The notes beneath the pieces were generated by a model, which was not told the origin of the DNA, did not search any database, and saw only the letters and a program-made list of their open reading frames with translations. Below, piece after piece: positions 1 to 9,075 of a stretch of DNA of 64,000 nt. The DNA lies in the NCBI GenBank assembly GCA_017642885.1, contig JAEPOM010000004.1:62001-126000 (forward strand). Reading direction: 5' to 3'. How positions within the stretch are numbered: the first letter of the stretch is position 1; each line of letters begins with the position of its first letter. Made by a program: the position numbers and the translations under genes. Source of the stretch: Henriciella sp. Lineage in GTDB: Bacteria; Pseudomonadota; Alphaproteobacteria; Caulobacterales; Hyphomonadaceae.

Positions 1-306
1 CGCTTTGAAGGCATGCTGATGGAAGGGGCGATGGAAGAAGCGCGCGGACTGGCCGCGCAGAACCTTCCCGAAGACCTTCCTGCCATGAAGGCACACGGCA
101 TTCCTTGGCTGCTATCGTACCTCCGAGGAGAGCTGAGCGCAGAACAAGCCGCCGAGAGTGCCAAGCGCGATACGCGGCGATATGCAAAGCGACAGTTCAC
201 ATGGATTGGGCGACAATTCCCATTTTGGCCAAGGATTCCAAGTCTTTCTCTGGAACGCCGAATGAGGGTAATTCTTGCCCTTTATAAGGAGGTTGACGGG
301 GGTTAA
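1..306 (+). CDS. miaA: tRNA dimethylallyltransferase MiaA, C-terminal part
   Basis: This is the 3' end of a gene that begins before the window; the reading frame is open from base 1. MiaA transfers a dimethylallyl group to A37 of tRNAs that read codons starting with U. The visible 101 residues hold the C-terminal helical part, including the AKRQFTWIGRQF stretch that matches the conserved KRQ-TW motif of the family. The N-terminal P-loop and the catalytic residues lie outside the window. miaA directly upstream of the ilv operon is a familiar alphaproteobacterial order. The identification rests on this short C-terminal motif and on the neighbours. Confidence 0.85.
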   Translation, partial: RFEGMLMEGAMEEARGLAAQNLPEDLPAMKAHGIPWLLSYLRGELSAEQAAESAKRDTRRYAKRQFTWIGRQFPFWPRIPSLSLERRMRVILALYKEVDGG

Positions 307-321
307 CAGGTAAGTTATGCC
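293..321 (+). promoter_or_regulatory. Predicted sigma-70-type promoter of the ilv operon
   Basis: TTGACG at 293-298 and TATGCC at 316-321 are separated by 17 bases. The -35 box overlaps the last codons of miaA. A start about seven bases after the -10 box would give a transcript that begins just before the ribosome-binding site of the leader peptide. Prediction from sequence only. Confidence 0.55.
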
Positions 322-349
322 CCAATCAACTTTTGGGAGGAAACGCTTC

Positions 350-391
350 ATGCGTCCAACAGTCGTACTCGTTATTAGGCACCTGCGCTGA
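350..391 (+). CDS. Leader peptide of the branched-chain amino-acid operon
   Basis: A 13-codon frame, MRPTVVLVIRHLR, starts nine bases after a strong GGGAGG ribosome-binding site (335-340). Codons 5-9 are Val-Val-Leu-Val-Ile, exactly the amino acids made by the ilv genes downstream. The stop codon sits inside a long hairpin, and a Rho-independent terminator follows before ilvI. This is the classic layout of ribosome-mediated attenuation: the speed of translation through the Val/Leu/Ile codons would report the charging of the matching tRNAs. The peptide itself probably has no other role. Confidence 0.85.
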   Translation: MRPTVVLVIRHLR

Positions 392-424
392 CGGAATTGT
401 TCGTCAGTCGCAGGTGCTTGTAAC
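371..424 (+). promoter_or_regulatory. Attenuator hairpin overlapping the leader peptide
   Basis: The arms 379-393 and 402-417 pair over 15 bp with one bulged base (408) around an eight-base loop. Weaker pairing extends the stem down to 371/424 and so into the last Val and Ile codons. A ribosome on the leader peptide would melt this stem. It ends only two bases before the terminator stem at 426, so the two structures hardly overlap. A simple mutually exclusive antiterminator is therefore not obvious from the sequence. Confidence 0.65.
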
Positions 425-425
425 A

Positions 426-454
426 AGGGTCTCTCTAGCGGGACCCTTTTTTTT
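426..454 (+). terminator. Intrinsic terminator in the ilv leader (attenuator)
   Basis: The arms 426-433 and 440-447 form an eight-base-pair stem (one G-U pair) with a six-base loop, followed by a run of eight T. It lies between the leader peptide and ilvI, so it would stop transcription before the structural genes unless it is overridden. Confidence 0.85.
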
Positions 455-502
455 AACTCAATCCCACCCGCCAAACCCTGCAAACCTTCAAGGACCAAGA
501 TC

Positions 503-2275
503 ATGGACACGCAGACCAAACCTGAGGCCCAAACCGATACAAGCCAGATGACCGGCGCCGAGATCGTGATTAAGGCGCTAAAGGAACAGGGTGTGGATGT
601 GATGTTCGGGTATCCGGGCGGGGCGGTTCTCCCAATTTACGACGCGCTATTTACCGAATCCTCCATCCGACATGTCCTCGTCCGTCATGAGCAAGGAGCA
701 GGGCATGCTGCGGAAGGCTATGCGCGCTCGACGGGCAAGGCCGGCGTTGCGCTGGTGACCTCCGGCCCTGGCGCGACGAACATGGTCACGCCGATTACTG
801 ATGCAATGATGGATTCCATCCCGATGGTTGTTCTCACAGGACAAGTGCCCACGCACCTGATCGGAACTGACGCGTTCCAGGAATGTGACACGGTCGGGAT
901 CACACGCTGCTGCGCCAAGCACAATTATCTGGTGACCGACGTCAACGAACTTGCGCGAACGATCCACGAAGCGTTCCTGATCGCGACAACGGGTCGGCCT
1001 GGGCCAGTTGTGATCGATATTCCCAAGGATGTTCAGTTTGCGACTGGTACGTATGTCGGCAAGAAAGGCATTCATAAGTCCACTTACAAACCCCAAACTC
1101 AGCCAAGCGCGCACGGAATCAAACATGCGATGCAATTGATGAAAAAGGCGCGGCGACCCGTTTTCTATACCGGTGGTGGCGTGATCAATGCGGGCCCTGA
1201 AGCGAGCGCGGCTTTGCGAAAGTTGCAAGCTTTGACGGGGTTTCCAGTAACGTCGACGCTGATGGGGCTTGGCGCGTTTCCAGCGAGTCACGAAGATTGG
1301 CTGGGAATGCTCGGAATGCACGGGTCATACGAGGCTAATCACGCAATGCATGATTGCGATCTGATGATCTGCGTCGGTGCGCGGTTCGATGATCGGGTCA
1401 CCGGCCGGATTGATGCGTTCTCTCCCGGGTCCAAAAAAATCCACATCGATATCGATCCGAGTTCGATCAACAAAGTCATTCGGGCGGATGTGCCGATCAT
1501 CGCGGATTGCGGTGCGGCGCTCGAGGCCCTGATCAAGGCTTGGGGTAAAACCAAGCCGCAAGATATCACTGAGTGGAAAGAGCAGATTGGTCGCTGGCGC
1601 GCGCGAGATTGTTTCGCTTATGGCAACAGCCAGACTGAAATCAAACCGCAATATGCGATTGAGCGCCTGTATGAGCTGACCAAGGATCGCGATACTTACA
1701 TCTCGACGGAAGTCGGACAGCACCAGATGTGGGCGGCCCAGCATTACCACTTCGAAGAGCCCAATCGCTGGATGACCAGTGGCGGCCTCGGCACGATGGG
1801 TTATGGTTTGCCCGCAGCTGTTGGGATCCAGGCTGCGCATCCGAATGCTTTGGTTGTCGATATTGCTGGTGAGGCGTCCGTGCAAATGGTCCTTCAGGAG
1901 CTTTCGACTGCGGTCCAGCACAAGCTCCCGATCAAGATTTTCATTCTCAACAATGAATGGATGGGCATGGTTCGACAGTGGCAGGAATTGCTGCATGGAG
2001 AGCGCTATTCTCACTCCTATTCGGAAAGCCTGCCGGATTTCGTCAAGCTCGCGGAAGCCTATGGCGGCCTCGGACTCATCTGCGATGATCCAGGCGAACT
2101 CGACGCTAAGCTCCAGGAGATGATCGACTATGATGGTCCAGTTGTGTTCGATTGCCGGGTCACGAAGGCGGAAAACTGCCTGCCAATGATCCCGTCAGGT
2201 GCGGCGCATAATGAGATGATCCTGTCCGAAATCACCGGAGAGGAAATCGATGAGGCCGGTCGAAAGCTTGTCTGA
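503..2275 (+). CDS. ilvI: Acetolactate synthase, large (catalytic) subunit
   Basis: This thiamine-diphosphate enzyme joins two pyruvates to acetolactate, or pyruvate and 2-oxobutyrate to acetohydroxybutyrate, the first common step of Val/Leu/Ile synthesis. The 590 residues cover the three usual domains: the N-terminal pyrimidine-binding domain with GYPGGAVLP near residue 36 and the catalytic Glu in VRHEQGAGHAAEGYAR, the central domain (VGARFDDRVTGR), and the C-terminal pyrophosphate domain ending in LNNEWMGMVRQWQE. In the metal-binding motif, usually GDG or GDA, the sequence reads GEA, with Glu for Asp. The start has an AAGGA ribosome-binding site eight bases upstream. It is the first structural gene after the attenuator. 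Confidence 0.97.
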   Translation: MDTQTKPEAQTDTSQMTGAEIVIKALKEQGVDVMFGYPGGAVLPIYDALFTESSIRHVLVRHEQGAGHAAEGYARSTGKAGVALVTSGPGATNMVTPITDAMMDSIPMVVLTGQVPTHLIGTDAFQECDTVGITRCCAKHNYLVTDVNELARTIHEAFLIATTGRPGPVVIDIPKDVQFATGTYVGKKGIHKSTYKPQTQPSAHGIKHAMQLMKKARRPVFYTGGGVINAGPEASAALRKLQALTGFPVTSTLMGLGAFPASHEDWLGMLGMHGSYEANHAMHDCDLMICVGARFDDRVTGRIDAFSPGSKKIHIDIDPSSINKVIRADVPIIADCGAALEALIKAWGKTKPQDITEWKEQIGRWRARDCFAYGNSQTEIKPQYAIERLYELTKDRDTYISTEVGQHQMWAAQHYHFEEPNRWMTSGGLGTMGYGLPAAVGIQAAHPNALVVDIAGEASVQMVLQELSTAVQHKLPIKIFILNNEWMGMVRQWQELLHGERYSHSYSESLPDFVKLAEAYGGLGLICDDPGELDAKLQEMIDYDGPVVFDCRVTKAENCLPMIPSGAAHNEMILSEITGEEIDEAGRKLV

Positions 2276-2343
2276 TGTCATATGGTCCCTTTTCCCTGGC
2301 CGCCGCCTCTGGCAAAAGCATGCCCCAGACAAAGGGGACCGCT

Positions 2344-3024
2344 ATGGGCCTAGATAACCTGATTTCGTGGATGCAGAACCATATTGAAGTCGTGGTTGCG
2401 ATCTTGTCCGCAATTGTGGCTCTGACGGGGGCGTTTATCAGCGCGCGCGAGACGCAAAAGCAGCGCGCGCTGCAACTGGAAAACCTGCGCCACAATGTTG
2501 ATGCTCAAAGCCTCGGATGGGGCAATGCCTGCATCGATGTGCTCAATCGCGCTGCCATGTTTGCACGAACGCGGCAGCATCAATCGAATGATGCGAGTTT
2601 CCTGCAGCAGCGAGTCAATTTGCTCTTGGCCATCTCCTCCGCAGTCGAGCGGGGCCGGTTGTTCTTTCCGAATATTGATCCGGCCAGCAAAGGGTCCGAG
2701 AAGGAGGGAGCGTATCGCGGTTCGCGGCCTCCGATTCTGGATTCCCTTATGCTCGCCTATTATGAGATTGAAGCCCTGACCCGTCAGGGAGGACCTACCG
2801 CGGATAATAGCGCTGAGTTCATCGATGACTGTCGCCGCTTACTCGTTTCAGAATTGCAGGCGCATCTGGACCCACGCCGTAGGGATATGGTGGTCGATCG
2901 ATATGATGATCAGCGCATGGATCATCGCAGCGAGGCTATTGAGCGCGCGAACAGTTTGAAAACGATCTTGAAATCTCGTCGTCCAGGCATTGCCCTTGGC
3001 GAACGCAAGGAGACGGTCCAGTGA
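2344..3024 (+). CDS. Unknown protein with one membrane segment, inside the ilv operon
   Basis: I do not recognise this family. From the ATG at 2344 it has 226 residues: a short N-terminus, one strong hydrophobic segment (VVVAILSAIVALTGAFI, about residues 16-32), a charged coiled-coil-like stretch (ARETQKQRALQLENLRHNVD), and a soluble helical C-terminal domain rich in Arg, Asp and Glu. Earlier in-frame ATGs exist at 2275, overlapping the ilvI stop, and at 2320. I prefer 2344 because it leads directly into the membrane segment. It ends by overlapping the ilvN start (GTGA), so it is translated as part of the operon. A gene between the two acetolactate synthase subunits is unusual. Confidence 0.75.
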   Translation: MGLDNLISWMQNHIEVVVAILSAIVALTGAFISARETQKQRALQLENLRHNVDAQSLGWGNACIDVLNRAAMFARTRQHQSNDASFLQQRVNLLLAISSAVERGRLFFPNIDPASKGSEKEGAYRGSRPPILDSLMLAYYEIEALTRQGGPTADNSAEFIDDCRRLLVSELQAHLDPRRRDMVVDRYDDQRMDHRSEAIERANSLKTILKSRRPGIALGERKETVQ

Positions 3025-3566
3025 GTGACAATCCAGCCAGCGCCTATGATATGAGCCATGTCGAAGAGACAGAGGAGCGCAGGACGCTTGCGGTCATCGT
3101 CGACAACGAACCCGGTGTGCTTGGCCGCGTCGTCGGGCTCTTCTCCGCGCGCGGCTATAACATCGAGAGCCTCACCGTGGCCGAGGTTGATCGCGATCGC
3201 CATCGCTCGCGCATCACAATCGTGACGACGGGAACGGCTCATACGCTTGAGCAAATCGAAGCGCAATTGTTGCGGCTGGTGCCGGTCGCGAACGTCACTG
3301 ATATCACGAAGTCCAAGCGTGGCCTTGAACGGGAATTGGCGCTGATCAAAGTAGCTGGCGAAGGTGAGAAGCGGGTAGAGGCGCTGCGGATTTCGGAAAT
3401 CTTCCGCGCTCGGGTCATCGATACGACCAATAAGAGCTTCATCTTCGAACTAACTGGCGCCAGCGACAAGATAGATCAGTTCTGCGCTTTGATGGAGCCG
3501 CTTGGCCTCGTCGAGGTCAGCCGAACGGGCGTCCTGTCAATCAAGCGAGGCGCCGAAAAAGGATGA
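3021..3566 (+). CDS. ilvN: Acetolactate synthase, small (regulatory) subunit
   Basis: This is the regulatory partner of the large subunit. It binds valine and mediates feedback inhibition. Of 181 residues, the N-terminal half is an ACT domain ([29 protein letters not shown], written here in parts: [15 protein letters not shown] then [13 protein letters not shown]). The C-terminal ALS-associated domain follows ([19 protein letters not shown]). The length is typical. The GTG start overlaps the stop of the preceding gene (GTGA), which suggests translational coupling. The family is often also called IlvH. Confidence 0.96.
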   Translation: MSDNPASAYDMSHVEETEERRTLAVIVDNEPGVLGRVVGLFSARGYNIESLTVAEVDRDRHRSRITIVTTGTAHTLEQIEAQLLRLVPVANVTDITKSKRGLERELALIKVAGEGEKRVEALRISEIFRARVIDTTNKSFIFELTGASDKIDQFCALMEPLGLVEVSRTGVLSIKRGAEKG

Positions 3567-3654
3567 GCGCCCCGACCGTCGAGCCATTCAAAACCAATCA
3601 GCATATGCCGGTTCGCCCGGCCGAGAATTTGACCGTTTAAGGAGTATTGTGAGC

Positions 3655-4671
3655 ATGAAAATTTATTACGAGCAGGATGCGGATCTCGCCCTGATTCAAG
3701 GCAAGAAAGTCGGCGTTGTCGGCTATGGTAGCCAGGGGCACGCGCACGCCCTGAACCTCAAGGACAATGGCGTTGATGTTCGCATCGGACTTCAGCCAAC
3801 TTCGGGTTCAAAACCTAAAGCCGAAGCCGAAGGCCTTACAGTGATGAGCCCGAGCGAGATTACGCAATGGGCGGACGTGGTCATGATCCTCGTGCCGGAT
3901 GAAAAGCAGGCTGTGCTCTGGGCCAACGAAATCGAACCTCATGTTCGCGACGGCCAGCACATCATGTTCGGCCATGGCTTCAACATTCACTACAACCTGA
4001 TCCGTCCGCCTGCCGGGGTGGATATCTCATTGTCGGCTCCTAAAGGACCTGGCCATACGCTTCGCGCGCAGTACCAGATGGGCTTTGGTCTCCCTGGCCT
4101 AGTCGCGATCCATCAGGATGCAACGGGGACAGCTCGCGAAATCGCGCTTTCTTACTCAAAAGGCATCGGTAATACGCGCGCCGGCGTGATCGAGACCTCG
4201 TTCAAGGAAGAGACTGAGACCGACTTGTTCGGAGAGCAGGCGGTCCTTTGCGGCGGAATTGTCGAGCTGATCAAGGCAGGGTTCGAAACTCTGGTCGAAG
4301 CGGGCTACAGCCCTGAAATGGCTTACTTTGAATGCCTGCATGAAACCAAGCTCATCGTCGATCTCATCTATGAGGGCGGCATTGCCAACATGAATTACTC
4401 GATCTCTAACACGGCTGAGTATGGGGAATACGTCTCCGGGCCGCGTGTGGTCGACAGCGCGAGCAAGAAAGCCATGAAGGCGGTACTCGATGATATTCAG
4501 AGCGGTAAGTTTGCCCGCGACTGGGTCCTCGAGAACCAGGCCGGCGCTCCAAGCTTCCTGTCTATGCGTGCGCGCATGAATGACCACCTGATTGAGGAAG
4601 TTGGCGAGAAGCTACGCGGAATGATGCACTGGGCGCAGAACGATCGCCTGGTCGATAAAGCCCGCAACTAA
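3655..4671 (+). CDS. ilvC: Ketol-acid reductoisomerase (NADP+)
   Basis: This enzyme catalyses the second common step of branched-chain amino-acid synthesis: Mg-dependent isomerisation and NADPH-dependent reduction of acetolactate. The 338 residues fit the short class I enzyme. The Rossmann motif [13 protein letters not shown] lies near residue 25, and the metal-binding Asp and Glu lie in [13 protein letters not shown] and [13 protein letters not shown]. The ATG at 3655 gives the family's standard [11 protein letters not shown] start, with AAGGAG ten bases upstream. A GTG six bases earlier is less likely. It is the last gene of the operon and is followed by a strong terminator. Confidence 0.97.
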   Translation: MKIYYEQDADLALIQGKKVGVVGYGSQGHAHALNLKDNGVDVRIGLQPTSGSKPKAEAEGLTVMSPSEITQWADVVMILVPDEKQAVLWANEIEPHVRDGQHIMFGHGFNIHYNLIRPPAGVDISLSAPKGPGHTLRAQYQMGFGLPGLVAIHQDATGTAREIALSYSKGIGNTRAGVIETSFKEETETDLFGEQAVLCGGIVELIKAGFETLVEAGYSPEMAYFECLHETKLIVDLIYEGGIANMNYSISNTAEYGEYVSGPRVVDSASKKAMKAVLDDIQSGKFARDWVLENQAGAPSFLSMRARMNDHLIEEVGEKLRGMMHWAQNDRLVDKARN

Positions 4672-4692
4672 ACTGGTTCCAATACAAGAGAT

Positions 4693-4722
4693 AACCCCGA
4701 GGGGAGACCTTCGGGGTTTTTT
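4693..4722 (+). terminator. Intrinsic terminator after ilvC
   Basis: AACCCCGAGG pairs with CCTTCGGGGTT around a short purine-rich loop, and six T follow. It closes the ilv operon before the promoter of zwf. Confidence 0.88.
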
Positions 4723-4738
4723 CATGCTCGCTATAGCG

Positions 4739-4767
4739 TTGACACCGCTGTCACGTCAGCGCATAGG
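4739..4767 (+). promoter_or_regulatory. Predicted promoter of the Entner-Doudoroff operon
   Basis: TTGACA (4739-4744) is a perfect -35 box. A CATAGG -10-like hexamer follows after 17 bases (4762-4767). The predicted start falls in or beside the palindrome at 4771-4787. Prediction from sequence only. Confidence 0.5.
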
Positions 4768-4770
4768 GTC

Positions 4771-4787
4771 ATTGTAAAATATACAAT
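4771..4787 (+). promoter_or_regulatory. Palindromic operator candidate upstream of zwf
   Basis: ATTGTA and TACAAT form a perfect inverted repeat with a five-base AT-only spacer. A second perfect eight-base palindrome, ACAATTGT (4783-4790), overlaps its right arm. The position at or just after the predicted transcription start, 15 bases before the zwf ATG, suits a repressor site. The arms resemble those of HexR-type sites (TTGTA...TACAA), but the spacing is shorter and no regulator gene is adjacent, so the binding protein is unknown. Confidence 0.5.
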
Positions 4788-4801
4788 TGTGAGGGAGCAG
4801 A

Positions 4802-6268
4802 ATGGCCGAGTTTATTCCCGTTGGCTCATTCGACATCGTCATCTTTGGCGGCACCGGAGACTTGTCTCGCCGGAAGCTCCTGCCAGCGCTCTATCACCGC
4901 TGGGCCGATGGTCAAATACCTGAAGACGCAAAGATTATCGGAATCTCGCGATCTGAGCTGGATGATGCCGCATTCAGAAGCTTCGCCAACGAAGCGTGCT
5001 GCGAGGCGTCACCAGACAGCGTCAACAAATCGGATTGGAAAAAGTTCGAGAAACACCTTCACTATGTCACCATGGATGCCACGGATCCGGACGCAGACTG
5101 GGCCGACCTGAAGGCGCACATCACTCAGGATGCAGACCGACCGCTCGTCTTCTATCTCGCTGTGACCCCCAAGATCTATGTGCCGATATGCCAAGCGCTT
5201 GGGCAGGCGGGCCTAAGCGAGGGCAACACACGCGTGGTGCTTGAGAAGCCGATTGGAACGGATCTCGCTACCGCGCACGAAATCAATGAAGGCGTTGGGG
5301 CGGTTTTTGCCGAGGAGTGCATCTACCGTATCGACCATTATCTCGGCAAAGAAACCGTGCAGAACCTAATGGTCCTTCGCTTTGCCAACTCTCTGTTCGA
5401 GCCGCTCTGGAACCGAACCGCGATTGATCATATCCAGATCACGGTCTCGGAGCATTACGGCGTTGGGGAACGAGCCGGGTATTATGATGGCTCTGGTGCG
5501 CTGCGCGACATGGTTCAGAATCACTTGCTGCAATTGCTCTGTCTGATTGCCATGGAGCCACCGAATTCAATCGACGGCGATGCGATCCGCACCGAGAAAA
5601 TCAAAGTGTTGGAAGCTCTGAGTCCGATTTTGCCTCAGGCGGCAAAGGAAGACACGGTTCGCGCGCAATATGTTGCCGGTGCCGTGAAGGGCGAGGCTGT
5701 GCCCGGATACCTCGAAGAGCTGGGCCGAGAGAGCGGTACCGAAACCTTCGTCGCGATCAAGGCGTCGATTGACAATTGGCGCTGGGCGCGCGTGCCATTC
5801 TATCTTCGCACGGGCAAACGGATGAAGGGTCGCCACTCCGAAATCGTCGTGCAGTTCCGTGAAACCCCGCACTCCATGTTCGGGGATACAGAGGCGCAGT
5901 CCAATCGCCTGGTGATCAATGTCCAGCCTGACGAAGGCGTGCGACTCTACCTGCAAATCAAGGAGCCGGGCCCGGGTGGGCTTCGCATCAAATCGCTTCC
6001 CCTCAACCTGTCTTACGCCGACAATTTCGCGATCCGTTACCCTGACGCTTATGAGCGCCTTTTGATGGACGTCGTACGCGGCAACCTGTCTTTGTTCATG
6101 CGGCGCGAAGAGGTTGAAGCAGCCTGGAAATGGGTCGACGGCTTGCTCGAAGCCTGGGAGCAGGCGGACGTGCCGATGGAAAGCTATCAGGCTGGTCTCG
6201 AAGACGGACCCGTGGAAGCGCGGTTAATGCTTCGCCGCGATGGCCGCGACTGGTGGGAGGCCACTTAA
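4802..6268 (+). CDS. zwf: Glucose-6-phosphate 1-dehydrogenase
   Basis: It oxidises glucose 6-phosphate to 6-phosphogluconolactone with NAD(P)+, the entry step of the Entner-Doudoroff and oxidative pentose phosphate routes. The 488 residues are of standard length. The coenzyme-binding motif FGGTGDLSRRKLLPALY lies at about residues 15-31, and the active-site signature RIDHYLGKE at 176-184 includes the catalytic His and the phosphate-binding residues. It leads a five-gene operon; edd follows after three bases. 6-phosphogluconolactonase (pgl), often found here, is not present in the window. Confidence 0.97.
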   Translation: MAEFIPVGSFDIVIFGGTGDLSRRKLLPALYHRWADGQIPEDAKIIGISRSELDDAAFRSFANEACCEASPDSVNKSDWKKFEKHLHYVTMDATDPDADWADLKAHITQDADRPLVFYLAVTPKIYVPICQALGQAGLSEGNTRVVLEKPIGTDLATAHEINEGVGAVFAEECIYRIDHYLGKETVQNLMVLRFANSLFEPLWNRTAIDHIQITVSEHYGVGERAGYYDGSGALRDMVQNHLLQLLCLIAMEPPNSIDGDAIRTEKIKVLEALSPILPQAAKEDTVRAQYVAGAVKGEAVPGYLEELGRESGTETFVAIKASIDNWRWARVPFYLRTGKRMKGRHSEIVVQFRETPHSMFGDTEAQSNRLVINVQPDEGVRLYLQIKEPGPGGLRIKSLPLNLSYADNFAIRYPDAYERLLMDVVRGNLSLFMRREEVEAAWKWVDGLLEAWEQADVPMESYQAGLEDGPVEARLMLRRDGRDWWEAT

Positions 6269-6271
6269 GCG

Positions 6272-8098
6272 ATGACCATGATCAATGACACGGTCGCAGC
6301 CGTCACCGCACGCATCGAGGCGCGCAGTAAAGAAAGCCGGGCCGCTTATCTTGAGCTGGTTCGCGCCCGGCGCCCAAATGGGTTCGCCCGCACGAAGCTG
6401 ACAGAGGGCAACCTCGCTCATGCCTCTGCTGGGTGCGCGGTCTTGGACAAGACCCAGATCCTGGGATCCGGTTGGCCAAACATTGGGATCATCACCAGCT
6501 ACAATGACATGCTGTCGGCCCATGCGCCGTTCGAACACTATCCGGACCTCATCCGCGATGAGGCGCGCAAGAACACCGCGACTGCACAAGTCGCGGGCGG
6601 CGTACCCGCCATGTGCGATGGTGTGACCCAAGGCCAGGAAGGCATGGAGTTGTCGCTGTTTTCACGCGATGTTATTGCCATGGCCTCAGCCGTCTCGCTC
6701 AGCCATGATGCGTATGACGCCGTACTCAATCTTGGCGTTTGCGACAAAATCATTCCCGGTCTGACGATTGCGGCTTTGCGGTTTGGCTGGCTGCCACACG
6801 TGATGGTGCCCGCCGGTCCGATGCCATCAGGACTGCCAAATCCTGAAAAACAGCGCATCCGCCAGGAGTTTGCGCTCGGCAATGTTGGGCGCGAAGAACT
6901 GTTGCGGGCGGAGAGCGAGAGCTATCACAGCCAGGGCACTTGCACGTTTTACGGCACCGCGAATTCGAACCAAATGCTGATGGAGGTCATGGGCTTCCAC
7001 TTGCCGGGCGCAGCTTTCCCAAATCCGGGAACCCCGCTGCGAGACGCGCTGACACGGGCCTCAGTGCGCCAGGGGCTGCAAAACTCCATCAAAGGGGATT
7101 ACCTGCCTGCCGGTGAAATGGTCGACGCGCGTTCCTTCGCGAACGCACTGGTTGGCCTGATGGCGACCGGTGGTTCCACCAATCACGCGCTGCACATTCC
7201 AGCCATGGCTGCCGCTGCCGGGTACGATGTCCGTTTGGAAGATTTCGCAGACATCAGCGCTGTCGTGCCGTTGCTTTGCCGGATTTACCCAAATGGACCA
7301 GCTGACGTGAATCATTTCCATGCAGCGGGCGGTATGGGATTTGTCGTGCGGCAATTGCTCAAAGGCGGCCTGCTGCAAGGCGACGCAATGGGAGTTGCTG
7401 GCCCACTTAGTACTTACAGCCAGGAACCTTGGCTGGATGGCGACGTGCTGAAATGGCGCGAAGCACCCGAACAGAGCGGCGATCTCGAGATCGTCCGTCC
7501 GATTGAAGATCCATTCGCGGCAACGGGCGGCCTTCAGATGCTGGATGGTCCGCTTGGGCGCGGCGTCATCAAGATTTCCGCAGTCAAGCCGGACCGCCAC
7601 GTCACTGAAGCACCGGCGCGCGTGTTCGATAGCCAGGACGGTGTGAAAGCAGCTTTCCAGGCCGGTGAACTCGACCGCGATGTGGTAATTGTTGTGCGCT
7701 TCCAGGGACCGTCCGCGAACGGAATGCCAGAGCTGCACGGGCTGTCCGGAGCAATTGGCGCCCTTCATGACAAAGGTCATAAAGTGGCCCTCGTCACTGA
7801 TGGACGTATGTCCGGGGCATCCGGCAAGTTTCCGGCCGCCATCCATGTCGGTCCTGAAGCGAGCCGCGGCGGTCCGATCGCGAAAGTTCAGGACGGAGAC
7901 GTCATTCGACTCGATGCTGTTTCGGGAGCGCTCGACATCCAAGTTGAACCCGCAGTGTTCGACGCCAGACCCGCCGCACCGTTCAGGCCGAATGAGTCAG
8001 CGTCCGGCCTCGGTCGCGAATTGTTTGGTGGATTCCGCGGCGCAGTTAGCAATTCCGAACAGGGCGGAAGTGTATTTTCAATGTTGGGGGAACGTTGA
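6272..8098 (+). CDS. edd: Phosphogluconate dehydratase
   Basis: This enzyme dehydrates 6-phosphogluconate to 2-keto-3-deoxy-6-phosphogluconate, the first committed Entner-Doudoroff step. It belongs to the IlvD/Edd iron-sulfur dehydratase family. At 608 residues it is full length. Family landmarks include [11 protein letters not shown] near residue 155, GTANSNQML, and the C-terminal [17 protein letters not shown] stretch, which holds the conserved SGASGK motif. A GGAGG ribosome-binding site overlaps the end of zwf. The stop overlaps the glk start (TGATG). Confidence 0.96.
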   Translation: MTMINDTVAAVTARIEARSKESRAAYLELVRARRPNGFARTKLTEGNLAHASAGCAVLDKTQILGSGWPNIGIITSYNDMLSAHAPFEHYPDLIRDEARKNTATAQVAGGVPAMCDGVTQGQEGMELSLFSRDVIAMASAVSLSHDAYDAVLNLGVCDKIIPGLTIAALRFGWLPHVMVPAGPMPSGLPNPEKQRIRQEFALGNVGREELLRAESESYHSQGTCTFYGTANSNQMLMEVMGFHLPGAAFPNPGTPLRDALTRASVRQGLQNSIKGDYLPAGEMVDARSFANALVGLMATGGSTNHALHIPAMAAAAGYDVRLEDFADISAVVPLLCRIYPNGPADVNHFHAAGGMGFVVRQLLKGGLLQGDAMGVAGPLSTYSQEPWLDGDVLKWREAPEQSGDLEIVRPIEDPFAATGGLQMLDGPLGRGVIKISAVKPDRHVTEAPARVFDSQDGVKAAFQAGELDRDVVIVVRFQGPSANGMPELHGLSGAIGALHDKGHKVALVTDGRMSGASGKFPAAIHVGPEASRGGPIAKVQDGDVIRLDAVSGALDIQVEPAVFDARPAAPFRPNESASGLGRELFGGFRGAVSNSEQGGSVFSMLGER

Positions 8099-9075
8099 TG
8101 CCAGATACAGTACTTGTTGGCGATATTGGAGGAACCAATGTCCGCTTCGGACGAGCCCGTCTGGGGTTTGCAGGGCATCCTGAAGTTGGCGACATCGCGG
8201 TTATGCCGGGAGACAGCTTCCGAACGTTCCATGACGCGCTGAGCATGTATCTGAGCCAGCTTGGTAATAAGCGTCCGCACCAGGCATTGTTCGCATTTGC
8301 TGGGCCGGTCAGAGATGGTGTGGTTCAACTCACGAATCGCAACTGGATCGTCGACAGTCATGACTTGGTTGAGCGGACCGGTCTCGAGCGGATCCGACTG
8401 GTGAACGATTATGCCGCCATGGCGCGCTCGATCCCCGAACTCACGGATGAGAGCTTTCGTTTGTTACACGATGGCCACGTGCCGGACGAGCGATCTCCAA
8501 TTCTCGTAGCAGGACCTGGAACCGGGCTTGGTATGGCGACGCTGCTGCCGGAAGGCGAACGCGGCTGGCGCGTGATGACGGGCGAAGGCGGTCATGCCGC
8601 TTTTGCGCCGCGATCCGAGCGCGAGTGGGAGCTGACCAAACGCCTCAAGACGGTACACGGCTATGTCTCCAAGGAACTTGTCTTGTCGGGGTCGGGCTTG
8701 AATGCTGTGCATCGGGCACTTTGCGACATTGATGGCATCGCGTGGGAGCTGACACCGCCTGCGGATATCATGCGGCGTGCCGAAGCCGGGGATGCCTTGT
8801 GCCGGGATATTTGCGAGATCCGGGCAGGCGCGACGCTTGATGCTCTCGGCGATGCAGCATTGATAAACGGCACCCGCGGAGGGGTTGTCATCACGGGCGG
8901 CGTTGCAGAGCGTTTGGTCGATTGGTTGGCTCAGCCACGCGCACTTTCGCGCTTCTTCGATCGTGGGCCTATGAGCCATTACATGGAGCCTATTCCAATT
9001 CGTCTGTTGATGGAGAGCGAAGCAGCGCTTATTGGGGCGGCAGCTTTGCACTTTGATGAGGATCTTGCAGCATGA
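8098..9075 (+). CDS. glk: Glucokinase
   Basis: ATP-dependent phosphorylation of glucose supplies glucose 6-phosphate to the first enzyme of the operon. The 325 residues match bacterial glucokinases of the ROK-independent Glk family. The phosphate-binding motif GDIGGTNVRFGRA is at the N-terminus, the catalytic Asp lies in LVNDYAAMARSI, and GPGTGLG follows near residue 140. I chose the ATG at 8098, which overlaps the edd stop, over a TTG one codon earlier. It ends with an ATGA overlap into eda. Confidence 0.95.
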   Translation: MPDTVLVGDIGGTNVRFGRARLGFAGHPEVGDIAVMPGDSFRTFHDALSMYLSQLGNKRPHQALFAFAGPVRDGVVQLTNRNWIVDSHDLVERTGLERIRLVNDYAAMARSIPELTDESFRLLHDGHVPDERSPILVAGPGTGLGMATLLPEGERGWRVMTGEGGHAAFAPRSEREWELTKRLKTVHGYVSKELVLSGSGLNAVHRALCDIDGIAWELTPPADIMRRAEAGDALCRDICEIRAGATLDALGDAALINGTRGGVVITGGVAERLVDWLAQPRALSRFFDRGPMSHYMEPIPIRLLMESEAALIGAAALHFDEDLAA

